DNA from: Herbiconiux solani NBRC 106740
GTDB lineage: Bacteria > Actinomycetota > Actinomycetes > Actinomycetales > Microbacteriaceae
Direction of reading: 5' to 3'
NCBI RefSeq assembly: GCF_001571005.1
Contig: NZ_BCST01000004.1
Span: forward strand, 351,720-415,719
DNA: 64,000 nucleotides
This document shows positions 56,014 through 64,000 of this stretch, one piece after another. Under the pieces are notes generated by a model. It searched no databases. It was given only the letters and a program-made list of their open reading frames with translations, and was not told the origin of the DNA. The first letter of the stretch is position 1. The number at the start of each line of letters is the position of its first letter. The translations under genes and the position numbers were made by a program.

Positions 56014-56469
56014 TCAGGCCGCGTCGGCGACCGAGATGGTCCAGGTCACCCCGAAGCGGTCGGTCAGCATCCCGAAGCCGGCCGACCAGGCCGAGGCCGC
56101 GAGCGGCTCGACGACGGTCGCGCCGTCGGCCAGGGCGTTCCAGTACCGCTCGGCCTCGGCGAGGTCGGCAACGCCGAGGGCGAGGAAGAAGGGCTGATCC
56201 GTGACGGTCGTGCCGTTCTCCCTCCGGGTCGAGCCGATCTGGCGCGGAGTGCCCGCCGTTCCCGGCACGTCGTACGCCATCAGGGTGAAGCCGTCGGGGG
56301 CGACGACCTGGCCGAAGACGACCGAGGCGGTGTCAGGGAGCCCCTCGGGCATCCCGAAGTCGCCGTAGGTGCGGACGACGGCCTGGCCGCCGAAGGCCTC
56401 CGCGTAGAACGTGAGGGCCGCGCGGGCCTCGCCATGGAAGTTGAGATGGGGGACGGGGGTGGCGGACAT
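56014..56469 (-). CDS. VOC family (PhnB-like glyoxalase-fold) protein
   Basis: The 151-residue protein starts MSATPVPHLNFHGEARAALTFYAEAFGGQ, typical of PhnB-like VOC proteins, and ends GFGMLTDRFGVTWTIS. ATG 56469 is preceded by AAGGAGACACC. VOC proteins are small metal enzymes or binding proteins; function is open. Divergent from a WYL regulator with 103 bp between starts, a pairing often seen for regulator/target. Confidence 0.88.
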   Translation of the reverse strand: MSATPVPHLNFHGEARAALTFYAEAFGGQAVVRTYGDFGMPEGLPDTASVVFGQVVAPDGFTLMAYDVPGTAGTPRQIGSTRRENGTTVTDQPFFLALGVADLAEAERYWNALADGATVVEPLAASAWSAGFGMLTDRFGVTWTISVADAA

Positions 56470-56533
56470 GGTGTCTCCTTCTTCTCCCGAGACGCGTCTC
56501 GCCTCGGGGGTGGTCCGACTCTTGCAGCGAATG

Positions 56534-56550
56534 CGGACAGGGAACGTCCG
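56534..56550. promoter_or_regulatory. inverted repeat in the VOC/WYL divergent promoter
   Basis: CGGAC (56534-56538) and GTCCG (56546-56550) are separated by 7 bases between the divergent genes. It may be the operator of the WYL regulator; arms are short. Confidence 0.35.
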
Positions 56551-56572
56551 GATTCTCTGCGAGGATCGGACC

Positions 56573-57625
56573 ATGCCCGTCGCCTCCTCCCCCTCGACCT
56601 CGCGCCGCCTGCTCGCACTGCTCTCGCTGCTGCAGTCGCGGCGCGACTGGCCCGCTCCCGTGCTGGCCGAGCGGCTCGAGGTGAGCGAGCGCACGGTGCG
56701 GCGCGACATCGAGCGGCTCCGGGAGCTGGACTACACGATCGACGCGACCCGCGGCCCGGACGGCGGGTACCGGCTGGGCGCGGGCTCGACCGTGCCGCCG
56801 CTGCTCTTCGACGACGAGCAGGTGATCGCGCTGACCCTCGCGCTGCGCTCGGCCGGCGCGCTCGGGGCCGGGCTCGAGGATGCGGCGGAGCGGGCGCTGA
56901 CAACGGTCACGCGCCTGCTGCCGTCGCGCCTGGCGCCCCGGGTGGAGGGGCTGGCGCAGGCGACCTCGGCAGTGGCGGCAGCGGCGGTCGGCCCGGTCGC
57001 GCAGGCCGACCCCGCGGTGCTGGCCCGGATCGGCGAGGCCATCCACGCCCGTGAGCAACTGCGCTTCGACTACACCGCCCCCGCGGAGAGCGGCTCGACG
57101 GGCGACCAGAGCGACCACGGCGGCACCGCACCGGTCCGGGTCGTCGAGCCGCACCACCTGCTGCTGAGCGGAGGGCGCTGGTACCTCGTCGGCTACTCCC
57201 CCGAGCGCGAGGACTGGCGGACCTACCGGGTCGATCGCATCGCCCCGCGCAGTCACACCGGGCGCCGGTTCGACGTCCGCCGGGTTCCAGGCGGTGATCC
57301 CTCCCGGTACCTGATCGGCCGCTTCCGCGGGTCGGACGACGGGAGCGCCGCCTGGCCCTGTGCGGGTGAGGCCGTGCTCGGGGTCGCGCTTGGAACGATC
57401 ACGCCTTATCTGGAAGCCGGCACCGGAGAGGATCTGGGCGACGGTCGCTGCCGCATCCGTCTCGGGTCGTGGTCGTGGGACGGTCTCGCGGCAGTGTTCT
57501 GCCGATTCCCGGCACCCCTCTCCGAGGTGCACCCGGCCGAGCTCCGCTCCGCGTTCGCCGCGCTCTCCGAGCGTGCGGCCGCCGCCGCCGCCGCCGCGCG
57601 CGGCCCCCGTCAGGGCGCGGTCTGA
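56573..57625 (+). CDS. WYL-domain transcriptional regulator (YafY family)
   Basis: The 350-residue protein has an N-terminal helix-turn-helix (RLLALLSLLQSRRDWPAPVLAERLEVSERTVRRDIERL near 12-50), then a WYL domain (HHLLLSGGRWYLVGYSPEREDWRTYRVDRI near 192-222) and a helical C-terminus. WYL regulators sense ligands or DNA damage intermediates. ATG 56573 fits the family start. The stop overlaps the convergent small gene by 16 bp. It probably controls the divergent VOC gene. Confidence 0.9.
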   Translation: MPVASSPSTSRRLLALLSLLQSRRDWPAPVLAERLEVSERTVRRDIERLRELDYTIDATRGPDGGYRLGAGSTVPPLLFDDEQVIALTLALRSAGALGAGLEDAAERALTTVTRLLPSRLAPRVEGLAQATSAVAAAAVGPVAQADPAVLARIGEAIHAREQLRFDYTAPAESGSTGDQSDHGGTAPVRVVEPHHLLLSGGRWYLVGYSPEREDWRTYRVDRIAPRSHTGRRFDVRRVPGGDPSRYLIGRFRGSDDGSAAWPCAGEAVLGVALGTITPYLEAGTGEDLGDGRCRIRLGSWSWDGLAAVFCRFPAPLSEVHPAELRSAFAALSERAAAAAAAARGPRQGAV

Positions 57626-57834
57626 TCCGGTTCGTCGATGCCGACCAGCGAGATCCCGACCCCTTCGGTGATCAGGAGCCTGGCCTCCTGCATCCGGCCC
57701 TCACCGCGGTTGGCGACGAGCCAGGCCGGCTCGGCACCGGTCAACCCGGCCTGGATCTCAGCCTGCACGTCGTCGACGTCCCGGTCTCCGATCGTGTACT
57801 CCTCACCGTCGTAGACGATCTCGACTCGCTTCAT
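57610..57834 (-). CDS. small hypothetical protein
   Basis: The 74-residue product (MKRVEIVYDGEEYTIGDRDVDDVQAEIQAGLTG...) has a beta-alpha pattern with no recognised family. Its 3' end overlaps the WYL gene end by 16 bp on the opposite strand. ATG 57834 has GGAGCAGCC upstream. Similar small proteins occur in Microbacteriaceae. Confidence 0.65.
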   Translation of the reverse strand: MKRVEIVYDGEEYTIGDRDVDDVQAEIQAGLTGAEPAWLVANRGEGRMQEARLLITEGVGISLVGIDEPDQTAP

Positions 57835-57872
57835 GGCTGCTCCTCGCTGTGTCCGGGGTGGTGTTCCGCGCG

Positions 57873-58196
57873 TCACTCGATGGGTTCGGTGGCCGGCGGT
57901 GCGTCGGTCTCCGGAACGAGGTGGAGACCCTGCGGCGAGTTCGCCGTGAGCATCAGCGCCTCGACCCAGGCCCGGTTGAGCGCCGGCGGACGGCTGCCGT
58001 GGAACTTGAAGACCATCGGGATGTTCGGGTGGACCCAGAGCGTCGTGCGCCCGTCGCCGATCGCCGGGTCGTCCTTCCAGCTGAAGAAGAACGACTCGTT
58101 GCGCCGCAGCTTGGCCCCGATCACCTGTTGGAGATGTGCGAGGGTGCGGTCGTCGAAATCGACGACGAACGAGGAGTCGTAGGTGAGTTTGCCCAT
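57873..58196 (-). CDS. DUF7882-like small conserved protein
   Basis: The 107-residue protein reads MGKLTYDSSFVVDFDDRTLAHLQQVIGAKLRRNESFFFSWKDD, then WVHPNIPMVFKFHGSRPPALNRAWVEALMLTANSPQGL. I recognise this pattern (FDDRTLAHLQ...LRR-ESF) from a small Microbacteriaceae family of unknown function. ATG 58196 is preceded by GAGGGATG. It is divergent from the 58380 gene. Confidence 0.75.
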   Translation of the reverse strand: MGKLTYDSSFVVDFDDRTLAHLQQVIGAKLRRNESFFFSWKDDPAIGDGRTTLWVHPNIPMVFKFHGSRPPALNRAWVEALMLTANSPQGLHLVPETDAPPATEPIE

Positions 58197-58379
58197 GGAT
58201 CATCCCTCTTCCGTCGAGCCCGTCCGGGTGGCTCTGGCGTTCCGTACCTGGCTGAACGTACATCGCCGAGGCGGGCGGTGAGAGGGGCTTGACGGAAGCG
58301 GCGGAGACATCTGCTTGCCTGACACCGCGCCCGGGCGCAAGCCCATTGCTCCATTTCCCCGGATGGAGATCATGAGGAC

Positions 58380-58724
58380 ATGGAGCGAATTCACTACGCA
58401 GGAGACTCGATCTTGACGGGCACCGACATCGCCCGGGCGCTGCTCGACTACGCGCACGCGCTCGCACTCGCCGATCAGTCCGACACCGTCGACATCCCGG
58501 TGCGCCGGGAGGACGGCACGGTCGGCACGGCGAACATGCTGATCGGTCCGGCGAGCCAGCTGGTCTCCGAATCGGGGTCGGCCGACGATGAAGCGGATGA
58601 GGCCGGCGAGCTGCGGAACGACGAGGTCGTCGCCGACATGCGCCGGCGGATCGCGCTCCTCCACAACCCCCGCCCGATGACCGACGACGAGCCGCGGAGC
58701 CGCGACGACCTGGACGAGTACTGA
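58380..58724 (+). CDS. small conserved acidic hypothetical protein
   Basis: The 114-residue product starts MERIHYAGDSILTGTDIARALLDYAHALALAD and has an acidic C-terminus (DDEADEAGELRNDEVVADMRRRIALL). It resembles small Microbacteriaceae proteins found near the family of the 57873 gene. No motif of known function. ATG 58380 is the first in frame. Confidence 0.65.
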   Translation: MERIHYAGDSILTGTDIARALLDYAHALALADQSDTVDIPVRREDGTVGTANMLIGPASQLVSESGSADDEADEAGELRNDEVVADMRRRIALLHNPRPMTDDEPRSRDDLDEY

Positions 58725-58745
58725 CCTCCTCGGACGGAAATCTCC

Positions 58746-59156
58746 TCAGACGGAAGACGTATCCCCGGCCGATGCGGCGGGGTCGGCGGGCACCCGGCCG
58801 CGGAGGACCTCCGCGAGCACGACGGCTTCGCTGTGCTCGACGTCCTTCGTCGCGGTGAGCAGCGTCACCGGGCCGACGGCGAGCAGGGCGCGCAGCTGAC
58901 CGAGGAGGTCTTGCTGCACGGGACCTTCGAGCTCGGCCAGGTACCGGGTGGTGAACTCCGGGAAGCGCTCGGGCACGTGCTGGTACCACTCACGCAACTC
59001 GGTCGAGGGAGCCAGATCCCGCACCCACCGGTCGAGGTCGGCTCGATCCTTGCTCATACCGCGCGGCCAGAGCCGGTCGACCAGCACCCTGGCGCCTCCG
59101 TCGGGCTCGGGCGCCTCGTAGATCCGCCGCACGAGGACGGGGTTGGTTCCGGTCAC
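58746..59156 (-). CDS. DUF488 family protein
   Basis: The 136-residue protein contains VLVRRIYEAPEPDGGARVLVDRLWPRGMSKDRADLDRWVRDLAPSTELREWYQHVPERFPEF, the DUF488 signature (YD/RVLVDRLWPRG...). GTG 59156 is chosen since the family begins just before this segment; an ATG at 59210 would add 18 residues. The C-terminus has VTLLTATKDVEHSEAVVLAEVL. Function unknown. It is divergent from the MFS exporter and shares the intergenic operator. Confidence 0.85.
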   Translation of the reverse strand: MTGTNPVLVRRIYEAPEPDGGARVLVDRLWPRGMSKDRADLDRWVRDLAPSTELREWYQHVPERFPEFTTRYLAELEGPVQQDLLGQLRALLAVGPVTLLTATKDVEHSEAVVLAEVLRGRVPADPAASAGDTSSV

Positions 59157-59237
59157 GATGGGCCTCTTTCCGATTCCTCGAAGTCTCGCCGGGTTCGGCG
59201 GGCGGGACAAGGGCGGGTCCGCCTCCCGGAAGGATTA

Positions 59238-59261
59238 TAGTTAGCTCACTACAACTAACTA
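59238..59261. promoter_or_regulatory. TAGTTAG/CTAACTA operator before the MFS exporter
   Basis: TAGTTAG (59238-59244) and CTAACTA (59255-59261) are perfect 7-bp arms around 10 bases, 55 bp before the exporter ATG; a second pair CTCACT/AGTGAG interlocks with it. Such AT-rich dyads are typical operators of MarR or TetR repressors of drug exporters. No regulator gene lies alongside. Confidence 0.55.
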
Positions 59262-59316
59262 AGTGAGTGCGGGCGCGGCGGGTGAGCCGGGGCGCGCATC
59301 CGGAACCGGAGCGATC

Positions 59317-61080
59317 ATGGCGGAGAAGGTCCAGCGCGAGCGGGCGGGCGTGTTCAACCGCGACCACCCCCGGTACAAGTGGATCGCCCTCAGCAACACC
59401 ACCCTCGGCGTGCTGATGGCCACGATCAACGGCTCCATCGTGCTGATCTCGCTCCCCGCGATCTTCACCGGCATCCACCTCGACCCGCTCGAGCCCGGCA
59501 ACGTCAGCTACCTGCTCTGGATGCTGATGGGCTACATCCTCGTCACCGCTGTTCTGGTCATGACCTTCGGTCGGCTCGGCGACATGGTCGGCCGCGTCAA
59601 GATCTACAACCTCGGCTTCGTGATCTTCACGATCGCGGCCGTCGCGCTCGTCTTCGACCCGTTCACCTCCGGCGCGGGCGCCCTCTGGCTGATCGGCTGG
59701 CGCGTCGTGCAGGCCGTCGGCGGCTCGATGATCTTCGCCAACTCGACCGCGATCCTCACGGATGCCTTCCCCGCCAACAAGCGCGGGATGGCGATCGGCA
59801 TCAACCAGATCGCCGCGATCGCCGGCACCTTCCTGGGACTGATCATCGGCGGGCTGCTCGCCGCGCTCGACTGGCGCGCGATCTTCCTGGTGAGCGTGCC
59901 CTTCGGCATCCTGGGCACGATCTGGTCGTACAAGTCGCTGCACGAGGTCGGCGCGAAGAGCGCGGGCCGCATCGACTGGTGGGGCAACATCCTCTTCGCC
60001 GTCGGGCTCGTGGCCGTCCTCGCCGGCATCACCTACGGCATCCAGCCCTACGGGGACAGCTCGACCGGCTGGCTGAATCCCTGGGTGCTCGGCGCGATCA
60101 TCGGCGGGGTCGCCGTTCTGGTCGTCTTCGTGCTACTCGAACTGCGGATCGAGGACCCGCTGTTCAACGTGCGCCTGTTCGCCATCCGCACCTTCGCGTG
60201 GGGCAACGTGGCGGGCCTGCTCGCCTCGATCGGCCGCGGCGGGCTGCAGTTCATGCTGATCATCTGGCTGCAGGGCATCTGGTTGCCGCTGCACGGCTTC
60301 TCGTACGAGAGCACGCCGTTCTGGGCCGGCATCTACCTGCTGCCCCTGACCATCGGGTTCCTGATCTCGGGACCGATCTCGGGCACGCTCTCGGACCGCT
60401 TCGGCGCCCGCGCCCTCTCGTCGGCCGGTCTCGTGCTCGTGGCCGCCACCTTCGTCGCCCTGCTGCTCATCCCGGTGAACTTCGAGTACTGGATCTTCGC
60501 CGTCATCACCCTGCTCAACGGGATCGGCTCGGGGATGTTCGCCGCCCCGAACCGCACGGCGATCATGAACTCGGTGCCCGCGACCCAACGCGGCGCGGCC
60601 TCGGGCATGACGGGCACGTTCCAGAACGCCGGCAACTCGCTCTCGATCGGCATCTTCTTCTCGCTGATGATCGCTGGGCTCGCGACCACGCTGCCGGACG
60701 CCCTGTACTCAGGGCTCACCTCGAACGGGGTGGCGGCGCAGGTCGCCGGGCCGGTGGCCGCGACACCGCCGGTCGGCAGCCTGTTCGCGGCGTTCCTCGG
60801 CTACAACCCGATCGCGTCGATCCTCGGTCCGACGGGCGCCCTGGATGCTCTACCCGCCGCCGACTCGGCCACCCTGACCGGTCAGTCCTTCTTCCCGGAG
60901 CTGATCTCGGGGCCGTTCCACTCCGGGCTCGTGATCGTGTTCATCGCGGCGGCGGCCATGTCGCTGATCGGGGCGGTCGCGTCGTTCCTGGCGGGCGGGA
61001 AGTACATGCACACGGAGCCCTCGTCGCCGGACGCCGCCGGGACCACGGCGCCCACCGAGGCCGCGCTCAGCGACGTCTGA
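59317..61080 (+). CDS. MFS drug exporter (DHA2/EmrB-QacA type, 14 segments)
   Basis: The 587-residue protein has about 14 membrane segments; motif A is [14 protein letters not shown] near 87-100, and motif C-like [31 protein letters not shown] near 410-440. ATG 59317 ([11 protein letters not shown]) has GGAG at 6 bases; a GTG at 59263 would place the operator in the gene. The predicted role is proton-driven drug or metabolite export. The C-terminal tail is hydrophilic. It is probably repressed through the operator above. Confidence 0.92.
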   Translation: MAEKVQRERAGVFNRDHPRYKWIALSNTTLGVLMATINGSIVLISLPAIFTGIHLDPLEPGNVSYLLWMLMGYILVTAVLVMTFGRLGDMVGRVKIYNLGFVIFTIAAVALVFDPFTSGAGALWLIGWRVVQAVGGSMIFANSTAILTDAFPANKRGMAIGINQIAAIAGTFLGLIIGGLLAALDWRAIFLVSVPFGILGTIWSYKSLHEVGAKSAGRIDWWGNILFAVGLVAVLAGITYGIQPYGDSSTGWLNPWVLGAIIGGVAVLVVFVLLELRIEDPLFNVRLFAIRTFAWGNVAGLLASIGRGGLQFMLIIWLQGIWLPLHGFSYESTPFWAGIYLLPLTIGFLISGPISGTLSDRFGARALSSAGLVLVAATFVALLLIPVNFEYWIFAVITLLNGIGSGMFAAPNRTAIMNSVPATQRGAASGMTGTFQNAGNSLSIGIFFSLMIAGLATTLPDALYSGLTSNGVAAQVAGPVAATPPVGSLFAAFLGYNPIASILGPTGALDALPAADSATLTGQSFFPELISGPFHSGLVIVFIAAAAMSLIGAVASFLAGGKYMHTEPSSPDAAGTTAPTEAALSDV

Positions 61081-61138
61081 GGTCTTCTCCGCCAGGGGCC
61101 GGAGGGCGGCGGAGGCGGGGAGTATCCTCGACGACCTG

Positions 61139-61252
61139 GTGACCAACGCGCCGCCGAAGAATCGCGACCTCGAGGCGATCAAGGGGCGCGAGCGGCACGA
61201 GAAGCGGATGGAGCGCGAGGTGCGGATCCGCACCGCCGAGCCCGTCGGATAG
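61139..61252 (+). CDS. possible small basic protein upstream of dinB
   Basis: GTG 61139 opens a 37-codon frame (MTNAPPKNRDLEAIKGRERHEKRMEREVRIRTAEPVG) rich in Lys, Arg and Glu, which would form a charged helix. TATCCT at 61123-61128 might be a -10 box for a near-leaderless message. Coding composition is plausible but no homologue is recognised. Confidence 0.3.
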   Translation: MTNAPPKNRDLEAIKGRERHEKRMEREVRIRTAEPVG

Positions 61253-61347
61253 GAGGCCCTCGGGCGCGATGTCGTGGGCTGGTGCGACGATCTCTTTCAG
61301 GACGACCGGGCCGGCGTTCGCATCGGTGACGGGCGGGAGGAGGACGG

Positions 61348-62544
61348 ATGCGCGGCGAGGCCACGGTGCTGCACGCCGACCTCGACGCGTTCTACGCCTC
61401 GGTCGAGCAACGGGATGCGCCCGCGCTCCGGGGCCGGCCGGTGATCGTCGGCGGCGGCCTGGTGCTGGCGGCGAGCTACGAGGCCAAGGCGCGGGGCATC
61501 CGGACGGCGATGGGCGGCCGGCAGGCGCGGGAGCTCTGCCCGGAGGCGATCGTGGTGCCACCGCGGATGGAGGCGTACTCGGCCGCCAGCCGGGACGTGT
61601 TCGCGATCTTCCGCGACACCACCCCGCTCGTCGAGGGGCTCTCGATCGACGAGGCCTTCCTCGAGGTCGGCGGACTGCGGCGGATCGCCGGGACACCCGA
61701 GCAGGTCGCGGCCCGGCTGCGGGAACGGGTCAAGATCGAGGTGGGGCTGGCGATCTCGGTCGGGGTGGCGCGCACCAAGTTCCTGGCCAAGGTCGCGAGC
61801 GCGGTCAGCAAGCCCGACGGGTTGCTCGTGGTCGAGCCCGATCGCGAGCAGGAGTTCCTGCTGCCGCTGCCCGTCGAGCGCTTGTGGGGCGTCGGGCGCG
61901 TGACCGCCGAGAAGCTGCACCGGCTCGGCATCACGACCGTCGGGCAGCTCGCCGAACTCGAGTCGGCGACGGCCGAACGACTGCTCGGCAAGGCGACCGG
62001 CGCGCATCTGCACGCGCTCGCCCGGCTCCGGGACCAGCGGCCGGTCGACACCGCGCGGCGACGCTCCTCGATCGGTTCGCAGCGCGCACTCGGCAGCCGG
62101 CCGCGCCCACCCGAGGAGCTCGACCTCATCCTGACGCAGATCGTCGACCGGTTGGCCCGCCGGTTGCGCGACGGCGACCGGGTCTGCCGCACGGTCGTGC
62201 TGCGACTGCGCTACGGCGACTTCTCGAAGGCGACGCGGTCGCGCACGGTGGGGACCGCATCCGATCGCACCTCGGTGCTGCTCGGGGTCGCCCGGGAGCT
62301 CTTCGCCGCGGCGCAGCCCGAGATCTCCGGGCGCGGCCTCACCCTGATCGGGATCTCGCTCGGGCAGCTCGCGCGCGCCGACAGCCTCACCCCGGAGCTG
62401 CCGATCGACTGGAACGACAGCGCCCGGCTCGACACGGTACTCGACGCCGTGCGCGACCGCTTCGGCACCACCTCGGTCGCCCGGGCCGCGCACCTCGATC
62501 GCGACCCGGGCTGGTCGAGCCCGATCCTGCCCGAGCATGAGTAA
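61348..62544 (+). CDS. dinB: DNA polymerase IV (DinB, Y-family)
   Basis: Translesion polymerase of 398 residues: catalytic acids in LHADLDAFYASVEQ (Asp11 and others) and SIDEAFLEV (Asp101, Glu102), steric-gate and finger segment GRPVIVGGGLVLAASYEAKARGIRTAM, then helix-hairpin-helix LWGVGRVTAEKLHRLGITTVGQLA and a little-finger domain. No beta-clamp motif is certain at the C-terminus. GGAGGAGG lies before ATG 61348. No LexA box is obvious upstream. Confidence 0.95.
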   Translation: MRGEATVLHADLDAFYASVEQRDAPALRGRPVIVGGGLVLAASYEAKARGIRTAMGGRQARELCPEAIVVPPRMEAYSAASRDVFAIFRDTTPLVEGLSIDEAFLEVGGLRRIAGTPEQVAARLRERVKIEVGLAISVGVARTKFLAKVASAVSKPDGLLVVEPDREQEFLLPLPVERLWGVGRVTAEKLHRLGITTVGQLAELESATAERLLGKATGAHLHALARLRDQRPVDTARRRSSIGSQRALGSRPRPPEELDLILTQIVDRLARRLRDGDRVCRTVVLRLRYGDFSKATRSRTVGTASDRTSVLLGVARELFAAAQPEISGRGLTLIGISLGQLARADSLTPELPIDWNDSARLDTVLDAVRDRFGTTSVARAAHLDRDPGWSSPILPEHE

Positions 62545-62613
62545 GGCCGGGGCGCGGGTGGGAGCGGAATCGAGGGGGTGGCTCTCGACGGGTCGCCGGA
62601 CTAGCGTGGGCGC

Positions 62614-63036
62614 ATGATCGGCTCGCTCGACGTCATCGTCCTCGACTGCCCGGACACCCGGGCGCTCGCCCGCTTCTACGCCGAACTGATCGGCGGCGAG
62701 ATCGTGCAGTTCGACACGCACTGGGCCGAGGTCGTGCCGCCGATCCCCGGCTCGCGGCCGCTCTTGGCGTTCCAGCGAGTCGACGACTACCGCGCGCCGG
62801 AGTGGCCGGGGCAGCAGGTGCCGCAGCAGCTGCACCTCGACGTCAAGGTCGACGACCTCGACGCGGGCGAGCAGGCCGTGCTCGCGATCGGCGCGACGCG
62901 GGTCGGCGGCGACGGGGCCCAGGACGCAGCCGGCGACAGCGACAGCGGTGACGACGGCGACGGCGAGGTCGAGACCTTCCGCGTCTTCCTCGACCCGGCC
63001 GGGCATCCGTTCTGCCTCGTGCGCCCGAACGACTGA
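62614..63036 (+). CDS. VOC family (glyoxalase-fold) protein
   Basis: The 140-residue protein begins MIGSLDVIVLDCPDTRALARFYAELIGGEIV and contains PQQLHLDVKVDDLDAGEQAVLAIGATRV and FRVFLDPAGHPFCLV, the actinobacterial glyoxalase-like VOC pattern. A short Asp/Ser/Gly insertion (about 105-118) separates the last two strands. Metal ligands would be His/Glu in these strands. Function unknown. Confidence 0.88.
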   Translation: MIGSLDVIVLDCPDTRALARFYAELIGGEIVQFDTHWAEVVPPIPGSRPLLAFQRVDDYRAPEWPGQQVPQQLHLDVKVDDLDAGEQAVLAIGATRVGGDGAQDAAGDSDSGDDGDGEVETFRVFLDPAGHPFCLVRPND

Positions 63037-63189
63037 GCGCGCACGCGGGGCGTTCAGCAGCCGGAGTCCAGCCGGAGTCCAGCCGGCCCCGCATCGAAGT
63101 CTGGCAACAGGCGTAGAAGAGTCCCCCATCCGGTGGCCTGTGCCGCATCCCGGACCTGGTTAGCGTGTAGCCACGACCAGGGGGAGATC

Positions 63190-63972
63190 ATGACCGACAG
63201 AGAATTCCAGGGCCCGGCCCTCACCGGGATCCCGGCCAAGCCGGGCTCGACCGAGATCACTCCGCGGCGGAGGGTGCTGCGCCCGTTCGGCTACCTCGGC
63301 ATCGCGATCGTCTGGCTGGCCCTCTCGGCGGTCGTCGCCGGGCTGCTGGCCGTCATCCCGTTCGTCATCGTCGACCAGGGCGACCTCGCCTCGTCACCCG
63401 GGATCGAGAACCTGGCCCACGACACCGAGTGGCTGGCCGCGTTGATCGCTCTGCCGATCGTGGCGCTGGTGTTCGGGGCCATCATCAGCCTGCTCTTCGT
63501 CGGCTCGTTCTCGCTGTTCGTACTGTCGCTGATCGCCTTCGGCCGGTCGCTCCTCCCTTCCTACGCCCACGAGCCGCTGACGACGACGCGCTGGACCAGT
63601 GACGCGATCGGGCCGGTGCGGGCCGGCGGGGTGCTCGCGCCGGCGATGAAGGGCGACGCGTCGCGCTACCGCGACGTGCTCGACAAGCAGTCGCTGTCGC
63701 TCATCCCCGTGCGCCGCACTCCGTTCGGCGCCTTCTGGACCCGGGTGATGTTCTTCGCCTGGGTGCCCTCGGGCGGCGTCATCCTCTCGAGCGTCTGGCT
63801 CGGGTTCGCCTATCTCGTCACCGTCGGCTGGGTGACCTGGCCGGTCACCGGCCCGCTCGCCTTCGTCTGGGCCGCCGTCTCGCTGGTGCTCGTCGGCCTC
63901 GGCATCCGGGGCAGCCTGCGGGCGGCGAAGAAGCAGATCGAGCGCCAGTTCGCCCAATCGACCGTCAGCTGA
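63190..63972 (+). CDS. four-helix membrane protein of unknown function
   Basis: The 260-residue product has four clear hydrophobic segments: about 36-60 (LGIAIVWLALSAVVAGLLAVIPF), 83-115, 184-205 and 215-235. A soluble loop (about 118-175) lies between the second and third. The N- and C-termini are hydrophilic (PRRRVLRPF and AAKKQIERQF). No family is recognised. ATG 63190 has GGGGGAG upstream. It ends 28 bp before the window edge. Confidence 0.7.
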   Translation: MTDREFQGPALTGIPAKPGSTEITPRRRVLRPFGYLGIAIVWLALSAVVAGLLAVIPFVIVDQGDLASSPGIENLAHDTEWLAALIALPIVALVFGAIISLLFVGSFSLFVLSLIAFGRSLLPSYAHEPLTTTRWTSDAIGPVRAGGVLAPAMKGDASRYRDVLDKQSLSLIPVRRTPFGAFWTRVMFFAWVPSGGVILSSVWLGFAYLVTVGWVTWPVTGPLAFVWAAVSLVLVGLGIRGSLRAAKKQIERQFAQSTVS

Positions 63973-64000
63973 CGGCGGACGGATCGGAACCGGCCGGATC

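Noticed and set aside
61347..61348. LexA/SOS box before dinB
   Set aside because: I found no convincing GAAC-N4-GTTC-type site in the 267 bp upstream.

Overview
The window is high-GC, gene-dense actinobacterial DNA. Three things point to Microbacteriaceae: the conserved order leuC-leuD-murA-plsC-gpsA-ddl-DUF3515-thiL next to rsmD, recG and coaD; frequent GTG starts with ATGA/GTGA overlaps; and several small proteins I recognise mainly from that family. LAXTG-type sorting signals, ECF sigma/ZAS anti-sigma genes and an F420-type oxidoreductase fit this. There is no phage, IS element, transposase, rRNA or CRISPR array.

Layout. 1-14.7 kb is housekeeping: an F420-type oxidoreductase (cut by the window edge), coaD, recG and rsmD, then a long minus-strand run for thiamine, cell-wall precursor, phospholipid and leucine genes, and terC behind a probable Mn2+ riboswitch. 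14.8-25.8 kb holds a PadR/DUF4097 pair with palindromic operators, an M23 peptidase, a GH15 glycosidase, a Vsr/DUF559-like gene framed by two copies of a palindromic repeat, a phosphate transporter, tRNA-Glu, a lipid kinase and an MBL-fold protein. 25.9-36.7 kb is the accessory metabolic block: an acyl-CoA ligase, an ECF sigma/anti-sigma pair with a readable autoregulatory promoter, and a tight five-gene operon (EPSP-synthase-like, acyl-CoA ligase, acyl-CoA dehydrogenase, FabL/ChcA-like enoyl reductase, FadH-like dienoyl-CoA reductase). 36.8-64 kb holds an aminotransferase, azoreductase, two-component system with a SHOCT protein, an orphan MazF, several secreted or wall-anchored proteins, a DEAD-box helicase, an SDR/FAD/SRPBCC operon, stress and regulatory genes, an MFS exporter, dinB and a membrane protein.

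Most interesting reading. The five-gene operon has the same set of enzyme classes as the ansJKLM-chcA genes that make cyclohexanecarboxyl-CoA from shikimate in Streptomyces. Here there is no polyketide synthase in sight. The most economical role is supplying the starter for omega-cyclohexyl fatty acids, which are known from some Microbacteriaceae (Curtobacterium pusillum) and from Alicyclobacillus. The reductase has a Tyr-x6-Lys enoyl-reductase signature instead of the ketoreductase Tyr-x3-Lys, and the EPSP-synthase homologue keeps many active-site residues but changes a few, both of which support a dedicated pathway. The neighbouring ECF sigma factor may connect it to envelope stress, but that is inference.
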